From Meandrina meandrites (taxonomy: Eukaryota > Cnidaria > Anthozoa > Scleractinia > Meandrinidae), in contig OY855907.1 in NCBI GenBank assembly GCA_963693305.1, positions 38,655,356-38,719,355 of the forward strand: a stretch of DNA of 64,000 nucleotides, read 5' to 3'. The notes beneath the pieces were generated by a model. That model searched no databases. It saw only the letters and a list, made by a program, of their open reading frames with translations, and was not told where the DNA came from. Below are positions 1 to 10,852 of the stretch, piece after piece. The translations under genes and the position numbers were made by a program. Position 1 is the stretch's first letter. The number at the start of each line of letters is the position of its first letter.

Positions 1-620
1 AATGTCTTGATCATGTATGTACTTATTTTGATGTGTTATTAAATTTGCATTCTCTTTTTTAAACACACTACCTTTTGTTTTTCTTCCTGTACAAAATAAT
101 TTTATATCCCATTTTCACTCAACAATAAATTTAATTTCCAGTATCATTTACTATTCTAGACTTTACAAGTGAAATCTGAAGATAACTCCATTGAAACTTT
201 GACAAATTTATATCTCAACATGTTTGTACTTTATTATTTAATTTTTGCCCTTTTTCAGGCAAAAAACATATCGAATGAACATTTTCACATTTTTTCTAAC
301 ACTTAAATTTCTTGATCAAGTTCCCTCGACAGCCTTGGCTTTTTATTTTCACTTGTAGCTTATTAATTTTGATGAGCTGCTTCTTTTTCATCATTTTATT
401 TTCAAAGCGTGGTCCCGCCTCCACTAGCTCTCTTTCTTCCTTCTCCCTGATTGTTTTAATTGAGTCTTTGATGGAATCCATACACAACAAAATCTGAACA
501 ATAATCTGAAAATAAGTAGAAGAGTTAGTAGGAGAAACATGAGGGCGAAATTGATCAAAACGGGGTAAAATAGGAAGTAAATGAATAACAGCAAATGGAC
601 ACTGTGAAGGGAAAATAAAA
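1..620. other. AT-rich stretch without recognisable gene
   Basis: AT-rich sequence with short open frames on both strands (for example 312-497) that show no recognisable motif, no repeats and no codon-like structure. Nothing can be supported here. Confidence 0.5.
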
Positions 621-639
621 TTTCAATAATGGTTCATGA

Positions 640-865
640 AATAGTTGCAGGGGGAGTGGGAAGGCAAATTGTTTGTACCACAAAGAAGAAATATATGCTT
701 CACTGTGCACGGAATATCCATCCCCTTGACCCTGCACAGGATCGTAAGGATTGCTTCCATGATGTCGCCCGCGATTCCTGCGTTCAACAGTGTAGAAGCG
801 GGGAAATATTCATAATAATTGGAGGCAAACCTCTCCATATTCTTTGTAATAGAATACTTACTTTT
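640..865 (-). pseudogene. SGNH-hydrolase-like fragment, inverted copy 1
   Basis: The minus strand encodes a fragment of the SGNH/GDSL hydrolase type often found in cnidarian transposable elements. The visible motifs are a degraded GDS block (read here as KYSITKN), the NAGIAGD block and LLCGTNNL, which correspond to blocks I, II and III of that fold. A second copy of the same fragment lies at 1295-1500 on the plus strand, so the two form an inverted pair about 430 bp apart. This copy has lost the glycine-aspartate of the first block and has extra residues between EAIL and CRV. There is no catalytic C-terminal Asp-His block, so it is a broken exon-like piece and not a working enzyme. Confidence 0.5.
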
Positions 866-914
866 ACTTTTTTTGTTAATTTCGTCCATTTACTCCCGGC
901 ATGCCCAATCGATG

Positions 915-1050
915 AAATTCGATAATCCATAAAATCAATTGTTATCGATGGTAATTAATCGATCGATATCGAAAATCGATGAAAATCGAAGATCGAAAGA
1001 GTTGTAAATATCAATTTTCATCGATTTTGATCAATTTTCATCAATTTTTT
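915..1050. repeat. ATCGAT-rich low-complexity stretch
   Basis: Dense degenerate repetition of ATCGAT, TCGATGAAAATCGA and similar words, with many overlapping short palindromes. It lies between the two inverted SGNH fragments and is probably part of the same compound repeat. Confidence 0.5.
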
Positions 1051-1152
1051 TCTCTCAAGTTTGGCGAAAACTTAGAATACTATTTAAAGAACACACTGAG
1101 AGAACGCAAAGCCTCATTGAATTTTTCCTGCTTGCCGGACCGGATGTGACGT

Positions 1153-1262
1153 CAAATTTTCGGCGATGATTGTGATATGAAAAATGTGCCAGGCGCAGGG
1201 GGGGCCGAAGACTTCGCGACGCCTGGCACTTTTTTTGTATCACAATCATCGCCGAAAATTTG
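1153..1262. repeat. Long hairpin (foldback) sequence
   Basis: An inverted repeat with outer arms of about 25 bp at 1153-1177 and 1238-1262 (containing TTTTCGGCGATGATTGTGAT and its complement) and inner arms TGCCAGGCG / CGCCTGGCA at 1187-1195 and 1220-1228. The loop is G/C-rich. The flanking word ACCGGATGTGACGT just upstream occurs again near 3501, which points to a dispersed repeat family. Confidence 0.7.
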
Positions 1263-1294
1263 AAATTTGAAAAGTACAAGAGAAAGAGATATTT

Positions 1295-1500
1295 CTGATC
1301 GGCGATTCCATAACAAAAAACATGGAGAGGTTTGCCCCTAATTATTTTGAGTATTTCCCTGCTTCCACAGTGTTGAACGCAGGCATTGCGGGCGACACTG
1401 TGGAAGCAATCCTGTACAGGGTCGAGGGGATGGATATCCCCTCAACAGTGAAGCACATATTTCTTCTTTGTGGAATGAACAATTTAAATTGCAACATGGC
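1295..1500 (+). pseudogene. SGNH-hydrolase-like fragment, inverted copy 2
   Basis: Plus-strand copy of the fragment at 640-865. It keeps the first block intact (LIGDSITKN), followed by NAGIAGD and LLCGMNNL, the order expected for blocks I, II and III of an SGNH hydrolase. It runs into unrelated sequence after about 60 codons, with no block V (Asp-x-x-His), so it can only be a fragment. The better preservation of the nucleophile serine here than in the other copy suggests that the other copy decayed more. Confidence 0.55.
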
Positions 1501-1519
1501 AGCCTCGTAAACAAAGGTA

Positions 1520-2235
1520 AGAAAACTTTTAAGACTTATTTCAGACTTGTGTTTCATTACTTTACCCGCAGTCTGCATTTTACCCTCAGTCTGCATTTTA
1601 CCCCTGGTCTGCAGTCTGCAGTCTGCGTTTATACTGACCGAATAATTTCTGTCTTACTGGAATTTTTAAATTTCATTTTTCTGCAAGACAAATCTCAGAC
1701 CCAGGCAACTTTATCCCCCCACATCCAATTAAGGCGGTGTGTGCACAAATGCAGCAGTAGACTTTACATCGTGTCCGGGATGGTGACAACATTACATTAC
1801 CATCATTAAGAGCAGGCTAACTGTGCTACTCATGCCCATGACCATGCAAAAGTGCCAGTCGGCATTCTGCATTTAATTTGTCCCACACTGCATCCAACGT
1901 TATTATTGGTTAACAAACTGCGAGTTATCCTTCAAACGTTTCTCTACGTTGAAGGATCTTTCCTAAATAACTTGTACCAAGTAAATTTTTATAATGATTA
2001 TAAATGATTCGAAGTTTCTTGATTCGATTTGGACTCGGCTGCCTTTCCTTTTGAAAGAAATTATTTAAGGTAAAAATTGAACAAAATTATTGTCACTGAT
2101 GTCCCCAACGACCGAATGGACATATATGTATCTCACTATAACCGAGAATGTTTAATGCAAAATGTGAGAATAGAAATACCAACCTTTAGGATGCAGTTAG
2201 AGTTGTATCTTCATCACTAAACTGTTCAAGTAACA
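1520..2235. other. No recognisable feature
   Basis: Unique-looking AT-rich sequence. A short CTGCATTTTACCC / CTGCAGTCTGCAGTCTGC repetition occurs at 1570-1630. No coding region can be supported. Confidence 0.4.
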
Positions 2236-2239
2236 ACAC

Positions 2240-3275
2240 CTCGAGCAAAATCGTCTTCTCGCACTAAACGGCTTGTGATAATGATATCGCTGAAGTGGAC
2301 ACTACAAACTTTAACCACCAGTGTCTTTTCCATGGTGTTTTCTTCAGGATAGGCTATTTTACAAGACGTTATCACAGCATCAGCAATTATTAGATTCAAA
2401 AGTTTGAACGTCACGTGTTTTGAGAGTTTGAAATATCCGCCATGACACAGCTCCAGCGAAATCGACTCCTTATATACACTAAGCAGCTTGTGTTATGATA
2501 GATAGCTACAAAATACAACCACCAGTGTGTCTTTTATAGTGTTTTCGTAGGGATAGACTATTTTACTCGACGTTATCACAGCATCAGTAAATACTAGATT
2601 GAAAAGTTTGAGCCACACGTTATTTGAGAGTGTAAAATATCCGCCATGACAACCACCAGCGAAATCGTCTTCTCGCACTAAGTGGCTTGTGATAATGGTA
2701 TCGCCGAGACAGACACTACACACTGTAACCACCAGTGTTTTTTCCATGGTGTTTTCTTCAGGATAGGCTATTTTACTTGACGTTATCACAGCATTAGTAA
2801 TGAATAGATTCAAAAATTTGAACATCACTTGATTTTGAGTGTATGAAATATCCGCCATGACACACATCCACCGAAATCGAATCCTCACACTAAACGGCTT
2901 GTGTTCATAATATTGCCGAAGTAGACACTGCAAACTATACCACCAGTGTTTCCTCAAAGGTGTATCTCCAGGATAGGCTATTTAACTCGAAGTTATCACA
3001 GCATCAGTAATTACTAGATCCAAAAGTTTGAACGACACGTGTTTAGAGATTGTGAACGATCACTTTCAGCGAAATCGTCTTCTTGCACTAAACGGCTTGT
3101 GATAATGATATCGCCGAAGTGTACACTACAAACTGTAACCACCAGTGTTAATTTCATGGGGTCTTCTTCGGGATAGGCTATTTTACTTGACGTTATCACA
3201 GCATTAGTACTTACTAGATCAAAACGTTTGAACGGCACTTGATTATGAGTTTGTGAAAAATCCGCCATGACACAG
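2240..3275. repeat. Tandem array, about five units of ~207 bp
   Basis: Five imperfect direct copies start near 2245, 2455, 2658, 2870 and 3067. Each unit contains the words CGAAATCGTCTTCTCGCACT, GGCTTGTGATAATG, CCACCAGTGT, CAGGATAGGCTATTTTAC and ATATCCGCCATGACAC in that order. Open frames on the minus strand here (2493-2957 and 3014-3283) simply follow the repeat and show the same residues again and again, so they are not treated as genes. Copies differ by substitutions and small indels, so the array is not very young. Confidence 0.85.
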
Positions 3276-3289
3276 GACCTCACTCGCCG

Positions 3290-4430
3290 TTACTATCCTT
3301 CAAACTTGTACTAAAAGCATCTTTTTTATCGAAATCTTTCCCTAAACAGTTGAAGCAATGTCTCTGCAACCTCTTTAAACCCCATAGTACAAAATAACAT
3401 GAAACTGTCGGTTCCTAAAATGCAAAACACCTCCGTCTGCTCCAGAATGTTTTTCGACGCCTTTTCGGGATGAGGCGCTCTACATTTTGGCCATTCTGGG
3501 ACCGGATGTGACGTAATTTGTTCCGCGAGTCTTCAGCCCCCCCTGAGCGTGAATAATGAAGGATCTCACGGCTTCAAAAATATGCAGAATTTTGAAGCTT
3601 TGATACATTAGTAGCTACATCTTGAAATGAGAATTAATCTAAAACAAAACTTCCTTCAAGTTTCTTTCATTTGCCCAGTTAACGTGTGGAATTTTAGGCT
3701 TCTGAAGCGTATTGATTTGAAAAGCACATGGTGACATCTGATATGCAGCGTGCGGCCGACTTACCATCGCGTTGTTGTTTATTTAATAATTGTGTTCAGT
3801 TTACGACCTTTTACATGCAAAGATTCACTACAGTACTTCGGAAAATGCAAACAAGTATTTTTTTGTTATTAGTTATAGTGATGGATAGCATAAAAAGCAA
3901 TGTGAGTGTTTATTTTGTGGAAGGAATTCAGTAGTTGTCCGCTATCTCACGGCACCATGATTCGCAAATTATTATCCCCAGTTACCGCTTTTCTATACCA
4001 AGATAATACCGCTGGTGGTTAAATAAATGTCAGTGACAGTTGTACAGAATGAAAGCCTACCTTTCACCAGAGTGTTTCGAACTAGCATTATATTTTGTGG
4101 AAAGAGTTCGTGTTTTTGCGAGTTGTTAAAATGACTCGCGGAGGTGAAGAAATTTTTTTCACCGTCTTCAAGTTTGGTTTGGGATCAATTTATCAAGGTT
4201 GATAATTAACATTTCAAATCATGAATTGGTCTTTCAGCGTGTCTAGTTGTAATAAACGTTTACTTCAGAAAGGAGTTATTTGTCTGAATTTAGTACGCAT
4301 ATGGTATATTTTTTTCCACTCGCACGTTTGTGTTAAATGCTGTTAAAGAGCCAGGAATGTTTGAGGGGGTGGGTGCGAGCTAATAAAAGCCTTCTAGACT
4401 GGGAGTCAATGGGTTAATGCATCGCAAATC
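3290..4430. other. No recognisable gene
   Basis: Contains the dispersed word GACCGGATGTGACGTAA near 3500 followed by a C-rich tract, and otherwise unremarkable sequence. The open frame at 3728-3934 has no recognisable motif. Confidence 0.4.
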
Positions 4431-4463
4431 GCTTTCAATAGTAACATTTCCCCAACGCATACT

Positions 4464-6143
4464 CTATGCAAAATAGGCGAATCTCGAAGAGATCTTCTCC
4501 TTTTTTATTTCGATAATGTCGTTTTCCTCTATCATTACTTCCTTTTTTATTTTTTGTTCCTCCTGCTGCTGTTTTTGTACCATGTAATAGCACCTTTTGT
4601 GCCATTGGCCCCGATAATTGCATTTTTCTCCGCCTTCTTCGATTTTGAAAACAGGTAAAGAGTCTAAGTATTCGTCTTTTATCAAACTTTTGTTGCAAAT
4701 ATGGCAATCAGTTGCATTTTTTAATTTTTCCCAGTCTTCGGCCGTCATCACAATCGGCTTTGGTGTGGCCAAACTCTCTCTTATTTTCGTTTCTTCCTGC
4801 AGTATTCCGTTAAGAAACTCTTTTACCGCATTTTCTCCCCTGTAAATGTTTGATCCTGTAACTTCGCCGTCGCTTTTCACGACAATGTATGAATACCCAC
4901 ACGCTTCATGCCATTCGGTCTTTTCTGTGTAGCTTTTGTTCTTGCTATCCGGCCCGCGCTCACAGCCTGGTATCTTTTTCACCAGAGCCTCAAAATCAGC
5001 GTATATCACAAAAGGGATCTTCATCTGTTTATGGTAATTTTGGAAAGCGAGTATGTTTTTTCCCTCTTCCGGCATCTCAATCCTTGTCGGCCTACCGTTC
5101 ACGCCGTTGCAGTATTTTTTGTGTTCCTCGAGTAAGTGCGCTCTTGTGAAACGTGTTAAGCACATCATGCAGTAGAAAGTTCTATTGTTTATTGCCTTAT
5201 CGAACAGCAAAGCGCTTTCTCTTTTTACGTAACAATAGTGCTGAATTAAACCTGACTCAATCAACATCAGGTTTATCCTAGGCACGTTCGGTTCTTTTCT
5301 GCTTATCCTGTGCACAATCACAGAATTGTTTTCCCAGCCAAATACGTTTATTGCCAGTTTTTTGTTTTGAGCTTCAAGCTTGTCCATCTTTTTTACCGGT
5401 GTGGGAAAGTCAATTCCTTCGTAGTTTATGCGGTTGTTGACCGGATATTTGCTTGGTCTTTCCGCGTGAATCCCGTCTTTTGGAGGAAATAATGCTGCTC
5501 TGAGTGCCCACTTCAGGCATTGGTTGTCTCTGTTTTTCACGTTTATTATTGCCTTCTTTTTTGACCTTTTTTGCCAGATTGGCAGGAAGTGGCAAATAGG
5601 TTCCTCCGCGCAGTGGCTGATAGCGCGCAACATTCACGTATGCTGTCATTATCCTGTCAATATCCCATCCTGATCCTTTCAATGACCAGTTTTCTATTTC
5701 TCCCTTTATTCTTTCCGTGAATTCTTCATATTTTTGTTCTATCAGTTCTTTGTTATTCCTGTTAAAAACATGCGGCTGGTCCTCTTTAAAATAGTGCTTC
5801 ATTTCTTGCGTTTCTTTCTATTTCAAACTCTACTTGTAGCACGAAGCTCACCTTTACGCTGCCCAACTTAAGGATTTCCTGTTCAATCAAATCAGTGAAC
5901 TTTTCTTTATTTTCTCATGCAAACACCAGAATGTCTTTGTTGTACGAATTTGTTTTGGATACGCCCATTATCCATACACGCAGCCATTCCTGGAAATTAC
6001 TTTGGCTTATTTTAAACACGTCATATAAAGGAACAAGTGCAGGTTGTAATGGCTGAGGAAGGTTTCTATTTTGCTCCCTCGTTAATGGACTGTAAAACTT
6101 TTCTAAAACATTGGACGAAAATCTGGAGGCTGCCATCTCGGCG

Positions 6144-6177
<34 letters not shown>

Positions 6178-6187
6178 AAGTTTTCAA
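4464..6187 (-). pseudogene. Decayed Polinton-type DNA polymerase B, N-terminal part
   Basis: A third, older polymerase-B relic, more GC-rich and clearly diverged from those in the two Polintons. In order on the minus strand one sees a frame starting at 6187, a piece with GSGWDIDR and RGGTYLPLP (5410-5802) and a long piece (4464-5633). The long piece holds a C2H2-like CMMCLTRFTRAHLLEEHKKYC motif region, the Exo I motif FVIYADFEA and the CHIC zinc motif. The pieces lie in different frames, so several frameshifts separate them. Exo II, Exo III and all polymerase motifs are missing; after the zinc motif the frame becomes Lys/Glu-rich and stops. No terminal repeats of a Polinton were found around it. 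It may be a fragment left after deletion. Confidence 0.75.
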
Positions 6188-6310
6188 ACCGGTTTGATTT
6201 TGATTTTCATTGTCTCATATCCATTATCATAATCTGAGACAAAGGAAAATTAAAATCAAACTGGTTTGAAAAATTTTAAACCGATGATAAATTTAAACCA
6301 CAACATATAT
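6144..6310. repeat. Inverted repeat with ~75-bp arms
   Basis: The left arm (about 6144-6217) and right arm (about 6235-6310) pair almost throughout, from ATATGTTGTGGTTTAAAT at the outside to TGTCTCA / TGAGACA next to an 18-bp loop. The left arm overlaps the 5' end of the polymerase relic, so the repeat may be an end-inversion left by its rearrangement. Confidence 0.75.
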
Positions 6311-6414
6311 ACTTGTGCAGATAATTCTTCAAAAGGAAAATAATTCTGAGACACTTTTGTATATTATACAGGGCGGGCATTTCTTCAAAAGAAAATATTT
6401 TTTGTGTGGGTGCC

Positions 6415-6523
6415 GACGCATGAAAATAAATGCTACTGGTTTTGGAACAGACGCATAAAAATAATTGCTACTGGTTTTGGGACAGACGCATAAAAATAAT
6501 TGCTACTGGTTTTGGGACAGACG
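6415..6523. repeat. Tandem repeat, three units of 35 bp
   Basis: Three direct copies of a unit starting GACGCATAAAAATAATTGCT and ending TTTTGGGACA. The second and third copies are nearly identical. Confidence 0.8.
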
Positions 6524-6543
6524 CCCCATTATTTTCTTTCGGG

Positions 6544-6714
6544 CCACACACATATAAAATACTGGTTCCTGGGACTATTTTACAAGCTCTCATCGCATAA
6601 TTGTTTACTCGAGAAACTCGGCGAGTTTGGGAGCCGAGTTTTTTAGTAAAAAAGTTTTCTACGATGAGAGATAGTAAAATTGTCCCAGAACCAGTATTTT
6701 ATATGTGTGTGTGG
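6544..6714. mobile_element. Foldback MITE, family A copy 1
   Basis: A 171-bp hairpin-forming element with termini CCACACACATATAAAAT and the complement. Arms include ACTGGTTC / GAACCAGT and CTCTCATCG / CGATGAGAG, and the central part reads GGGAGCCGAGTTTTTTAGT. A second copy with the same termini and the same GGGAGCCGAGTTT centre, but different arms, lies at 60363-60553. No coding capacity. Confidence 0.7.
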
Positions 6715-6719
6715 TCGTT

Positions 6720-6842
6720 TTGCTTACGAGTGGATTCGCTAACGACCAGTTCGCTAACGAGTTAGGTCGATTCGCTTACGATTCGCTTACGTCTAAAGTC
6801 GTTTCGCTAACGAGCTATAGTTTGTTTTGCTAACGTATGAAG
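6720..6842. repeat. Degenerate TTCGCTAACGA repeat
   Basis: Six or more imperfect copies of TTCGCT[AT]ACGA separated by a few bases. Confidence 0.6.
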
Positions 6843-6844
6843 TT

Positions 6845-8384
6845 AGGGACGGACCATTATTTTTCTGGAGGGGGGGATGAAAAATCTCTCTCTGCAAACT
6901 TTTTTTTTTATCTATGCACCTCTGGAAACAATTTTTTTCTAACAACACCTTCCTGCAAACAATTTTTTTCGATCTTTTTAAGCGATGACGTCATTTTATG
7001 ACGTCATCATTAATGCTGTAAAAGGGAAAAGCGATGGAATTTATGGAATTTTTGGGGTGATGTGCGATTACTCCTGAATTGAACCGAAGAGCACTGGGAA
7101 CTAGGTGCATGGCTCGTGTCCTTTTTAAGCGATGATATCATCATCGGTCGTCGTGCGAGTGGACTGGATCTGTTGTCTGTTGTCTATTGCGATTGACCGA
7201 TCTGTAGAACCAAATAGAAAAAACCGCGTAGAACTCAAAGCAAAATACTCCCGGGCAGTTAGAAAGGACCGATTTTAAGTATAAACGAAAGAGACAAATT
7301 ATATTTGACGTGTTTTATTAGATTTAGTAAACAGAAATCTTTACATTTTTTAAAACAGCGTTTGACCTTGTATTGTATGTCGTCAGTAATCATTCAACAC
7401 AGAAGTTGTCAGCTACTTTTATTTATTTTTTTTTAAATTCTCTGTCAAATTTCCTAAAAATTCTTGAAGACCCCTTGTGAAACGTCATCGCTTCTGCATG
7501 CATTGCGTGCCGTTTATTTCACCGCGATCTGACACAAAAAGGAGGTTCGCTTTTGCTGCCATCAATCATTATTTAATTCAATATTTGATGGTGGCGACCA
7601 ATAAACACCTCTGAACTCATTTTTTTTCGTTTTCTGAGACGTACACTACGAAGATTGGCGGCAGTATTTTTTTTTTAATTTTTTTAATTTTTTAACGAAG
7701 ACTAGTGATCAGCACAAGGAAGGACTTCTTGTGGTTGTAAGCTTGTCGTTTATTTCCGACGCTTTTCGTCTCTAACTGAGACTTCTTCAGGGAATGAATA
7801 CAACTAGCAAAGAACAGCATATATAGCACATTCGCGTGCCTAGCTACAACTTCCCATGGAGGTGAATAATAAGTAAAATATGCTGTAAACGAACGTTACA
7901 AAAAACGCCTTAATACATATGTTATTGCGTATGTTATTTTGGGGAGCATACGATTAGCGCTAATCGTATGGCCCCCAAAATATAACAACACGCAATAACA
8001 TATGTATTAAGGCGTTTTCTGTAACTTTCGTTTACAGCATATTTTAGTTATTATTCACTTCCATGGGAAGTTGTAGCTAGGTACGCGAATGTGCTATATA
8101 TGCTGTTCTTTGCTAGTTGTATTCATTCCCTGAAGAAGTCTCAGTTAGAGACGAAACGCGGCGGAAATAAACGACAAGCTTACAACTACAAGAAGTCTTT
8201 CCTTGTGCTGCTCACTAGTCTTCGTTAAAAAAATAAAAAAAAAGTTTCTCTGACTTCTATGCAAACAATTTTTTTAATACATATGATGTTTGCAAACAAT
8301 TTATTTTGTCTTTTTAGGCCCTGCAAACAATTTTTTTTTCAATATTTTTCATCCCCCCCTCCAGAAAAATAATGGTCCGTCCCT
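6845..8384. mobile_element. Non-autonomous TIR DNA transposon, family B copy 1
   Basis: A 1,540-bp element bounded by inverted termini AGGGACGGACCATTATTTTT. Just inside each end is a G-run or C-run and then ATGAAAAAT. The subterminal parts repeat TGCAAAC(A)ATTTTTTT several times. A shorter, rearranged copy with the same ends is at 58692-59426. No transposase ORF is present. The flanking bases do not give a convincing target-site duplication, so the superfamily cannot be named. Confidence 0.8.
7694..8226. repeat. 533-bp near-perfect palindrome
   Basis: From ACGAAGACTAGTG on the left to CACTAGTCTTCGT on the right, with its centre at CGATTAGCGCTAATCG (7951-7966). Arms of about 265 bp pair along almost all their length. 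It lies inside the family B element; the other family B copy contains only one arm of it, so it may be a separate foldback repeat nested in family B. Confidence 0.85.
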
Positions 8385-9049
8385 TGGTACGCCAACGTCT
8401 CTTAGTTCTTCATGAACAGAAGAGAAACGCTGAAATAATTTTGAAATCTAGACAATCGAGCTCGTCTTGTTATTGCGGTTTTCAATAACATGCGAACTCT
8501 GAAATTTAAACCTCAACCACCGGTTTGCCTTTTTCGCTGCCGTCAATCATCTAAGCGGACATCTCGGGAAACAGAAGCTCACTTCAGCCGGGTCAAAAGG
8601 TCACGTCTGTCGGTCGTGATTGGTAGATTTCGATCCATTTAGTTCGTTTCAAGTTTCAAGTTTCGTTGGCTGTCGCCATAATTTTGATTCACGGCAGCGA
8701 AAAACCAAATCGTCAGTTGGGCTTTCAACTTTAGAGTTCGGATGTTACTGAAAACCGCATCAAGTAAACCAACTTTAAATCTTTTACAAGTTACATTCCT
8801 CTAATTTCTAGATGATTGAAACGCGCTTACCGAAATACAAAACTCGGATCGCTTCAGAGAGTTAAGCTTGAAAGTCCGAAGTCTTTTCACACTCAGTATT
8901 TTACAGCATTGTTATTTTGAGACACCATTATTTCCTGCAATGGTACATGTCGTCTTCCTAGCTTCATGAAGCTATCGTTGTCTTCAAGGGGTTAATTTCC
9001 TTTCAATACAAAGCGTCCCTCTGCTTTTCCAGTTAAAACTCAGGTTTTG
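8385..9049. other. No recognisable gene
   Basis: Unique-looking sequence without repeats or a supported ORF. Confidence 0.4.
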
Positions 9050-9422
9050 TTGTAGTTCATTGTCAAAAACTCCCAGCAAAAGTTGTAAACAAATGAAGAG
9101 GAAGAGAAGAGGTTTACGATGAGTAAATTGTGAATTTTGAAATATTCATTTTTTTCAAATTTAGAAAATCTACCGATTTTTTTTCTTTTATTTTTAGGTA
9201 TGAGAAAATACAGCATATATGCAAACGGCTTTATCTAGTTTCATGTGTCTAGTCTCGATGAAACCCATCGATTTTTGCTCGCCAAGATAGCTACTTTGCG
9301 TATTCCGTTTTTAAGTAATATATCAAACACGAGAAACAGTGTTTTATCGGGATATCCAAACACCGAGAAGAGAGTTGAAAATACGACGCGTAGCGGAGTA
9401 TTTTTGACGAAATTCGAGGTGC
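9050..9422. repeat. Dispersed repeat family C, partial copy
   Basis: Contains the family words ACTCCCAGCAAAAGTTGTAAACAAATG, CATATATGCAAACGGC, TTTATCTAGTTTCATGTGTC and CTCGCCAAGATAGCTAC, found in the opposite orientation near 50680-50900 and 59730-60000. Polinton 1 is inserted at its right side, so the continuation of the repeat is expected after 25527. Confidence 0.7.
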
Positions 9423-9428
9423 TTGGAT
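9423..9428. repeat. Polinton 1 target-site duplication, left
   Basis: TTGGAT, directly repeated at 25522-25527. Six base pairs is the known duplication length for Polintons. Confidence 0.95.
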
Positions 9429-9886
9429 AGTAGTATAGTAATTGGGGGTTCCGGCGCAGAATCAGATTATATAAAATTGCGTTGGGTTTATTTTGGAATC
9501 TGTTGTGATTTTTGCGCTTGGTTCAAATGTTAAAATAAATACGCTTGGTTCAAATGGAGATATTTGTGAATTATAAAATTTGAAATCTATATTGTTTTTT
9601 CCAACACAGGATTCAATTCTTGGAAAATCTGCTGAGTATTTTTCTTGGAAATCAATTCTGGAAATCTATACTGTTTTCAGAGCTGTAATTCGATAGTGTT
9701 TTCAGAGCTGTAATCCAGCACTGAATTACAGTGCTGGAAATATATACTGTTTTCAGTGTTGGACCCCAATCCTGAAAACAAGCGAAGCAAATATTTTTAT
9801 AGATGTTTTTGAATATTAAATTCAAAAACACCTTATCAAAAAAGCTCTTATACTCTTTTTACAAATTTTGGATTTTTATAGTGCGT

Positions 9887-10789
9887 TTAAATATGTTGTA
9901 AATCCTTCATTGGTATCCATGTGTTGAATTCATTACTATATCCCTTCCATTTGACTAAAGTTTGTTTCTTCTTATAATCCCTCCGAATGACTTTATCAAT
10001 ACGAAAAACATCCTGCTTGGCTTTTAATAATTCAGGTTCATAAAAACTACCTTGTATTTCTTCATTATTCAAATCTTTTAATTTATAAGTGATTGGATTA
10101 CTGTATTGGATCTTATCAACTGTGAATACTTCCTCTGTCCAGTTTGGTGTATATCCCTTGTCGAACACCTTCCGTTTATACTTAGATATTCGGACCTTAT
10201 CACCGACTTTGAATTTAGGTTTAGCTGATAATGGCTTCATATCACCATATAGATTGAAGTAAACTGTACCTTCATTCTTCTTTTTACTTGCTTCTATGGG
10301 CGTCATTTTGATAGAGCTATGTTTAGTGCTGTTATACTGTTTAACTAATTTTGGTAACATATCTAAATACACTGTATTACCTTGAACAGTGAACTGCTTC
10401 CACATCTTAGTTTTTATTGTACGGTTCCATCGTTCACAAACACTTGATTTTTCCTCATTTTCAGTTGAGTATAATGTTATTTTATTCTTTTCTAAGAGGT
10501 CTTTCAAGTGTTTGTTATAATACTCTTTACCCTTGTCTGTCCATAGATATTCAGGTTTTCTACCTTCTTTGATTATCATTTTGAATGCTTCAGTTACTGT
10601 TTCACCTTTTTTATCTTTTAATGGTACTATCCAACCGTATTTAGAGAATACATCCAAAACCATGAGAAGATATCTATAACCTTTATTCCATTTGCTGAAC
10701 TGTTGCATTTCAACTAGATCAGAGCACCATATTTCGTCAATATGATTTACAATAACACGCCGTCGAGTAAAATTTCGTTTTATTGGCAT
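9887..10789 (-). CDS. Retroviral-type integrase with chromodomain (left TIR copy)
   Basis: Polinton integrase, which joins the linear element into host DNA. The catalytic triad is visible as D24 (WCSDLVEM), D85 (LWTDKGKEYY) and E119 (SVCERWNR). A chromodomain at residues ~261-300 ends in LVKWKGY and FNTWIPMKDL and probably reads histone marks. The first ATG opens 300 codons, but homology to Polinton 2 extends upstream of it through ENWQKELADELH, so this ATG probably lies inside the real protein. The integrase frame is -1 relative to the PLA2 ORF, whose stop at 10804 lies just upstream. No zinc-binding HHCC domain is seen; its place is taken by the PLA2 protein in the fused form. An almost identical copy lies at 24161-25063. 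Confidence 0.93.
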   Translation of the reverse strand: MPIKRNFTRRRVIVNHIDEIWCSDLVEMQQFSKWNKGYRYLLMVLDVFSKYGWIVPLKDKKGETVTEAFKMIIKEGRKPEYLWTDKGKEYYNKHLKDLLEKNKITLYSTENEEKSSVCERWNRTIKTKMWKQFTVQGNTVYLDMLPKLVKQYNSTKHSSIKMTPIEASKKKNEGTVYFNLYGDMKPLSAKPKFKVGDKVRISKYKRKVFDKGYTPNWTEEVFTVDKIQYSNPITYKLKDLNNEEIQGSFYEPELLKAKQDVFRIDKVIRRDYKKKQTLVKWKGYSNEFNTWIPMKDLQHI

Positions 10790-10852
10790 GTGTAATTCGT
10801 CAGCTAATTCTTTTTGCCAGTTTTCTTTACTCGACGGCCTTTCTGGTTTTTT
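10759..10852 (-). promoter_or_regulatory. Candidate -1 programmed ribosomal frameshift signal
   Basis: Read on the minus strand, the PLA2 frame contains the heptamer A AAA AAC in the correct phase (10852-10846), a 7-nt spacer CAGAAAG, then GCCGTCGAGTAAA (10838-10826), which pairs perfectly over 13 bp with TTTACTCGACGGC (10771-10759). The loop is 54 nt and contains a further TGGCA/TGCCA pairing. A -1 slip takes the ribosome from PLA2 into the open integrase frame before the PLA2 stop. Heptamer, spacer and stem all match the textbook arrangement. The stem is conserved with covariation at 46804-46881 in Polinton 2. Activity is inferred, not shown. Confidence 0.75.

Noticed and set aside
2240..3275. 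Possible CRISPR-like array or repeat-encoded protein (minus-strand ORFs 2493-2957, 3014-3283)
   Set aside because: Units are contiguous ~207-bp direct copies without unique spacers, the context is eukaryotic, and the ORFs merely follow the repeat.
3728..3934. Small host protein with a hydrophobic segment
   Set aside because: Short, without recognisable motif or support from flanking signals.
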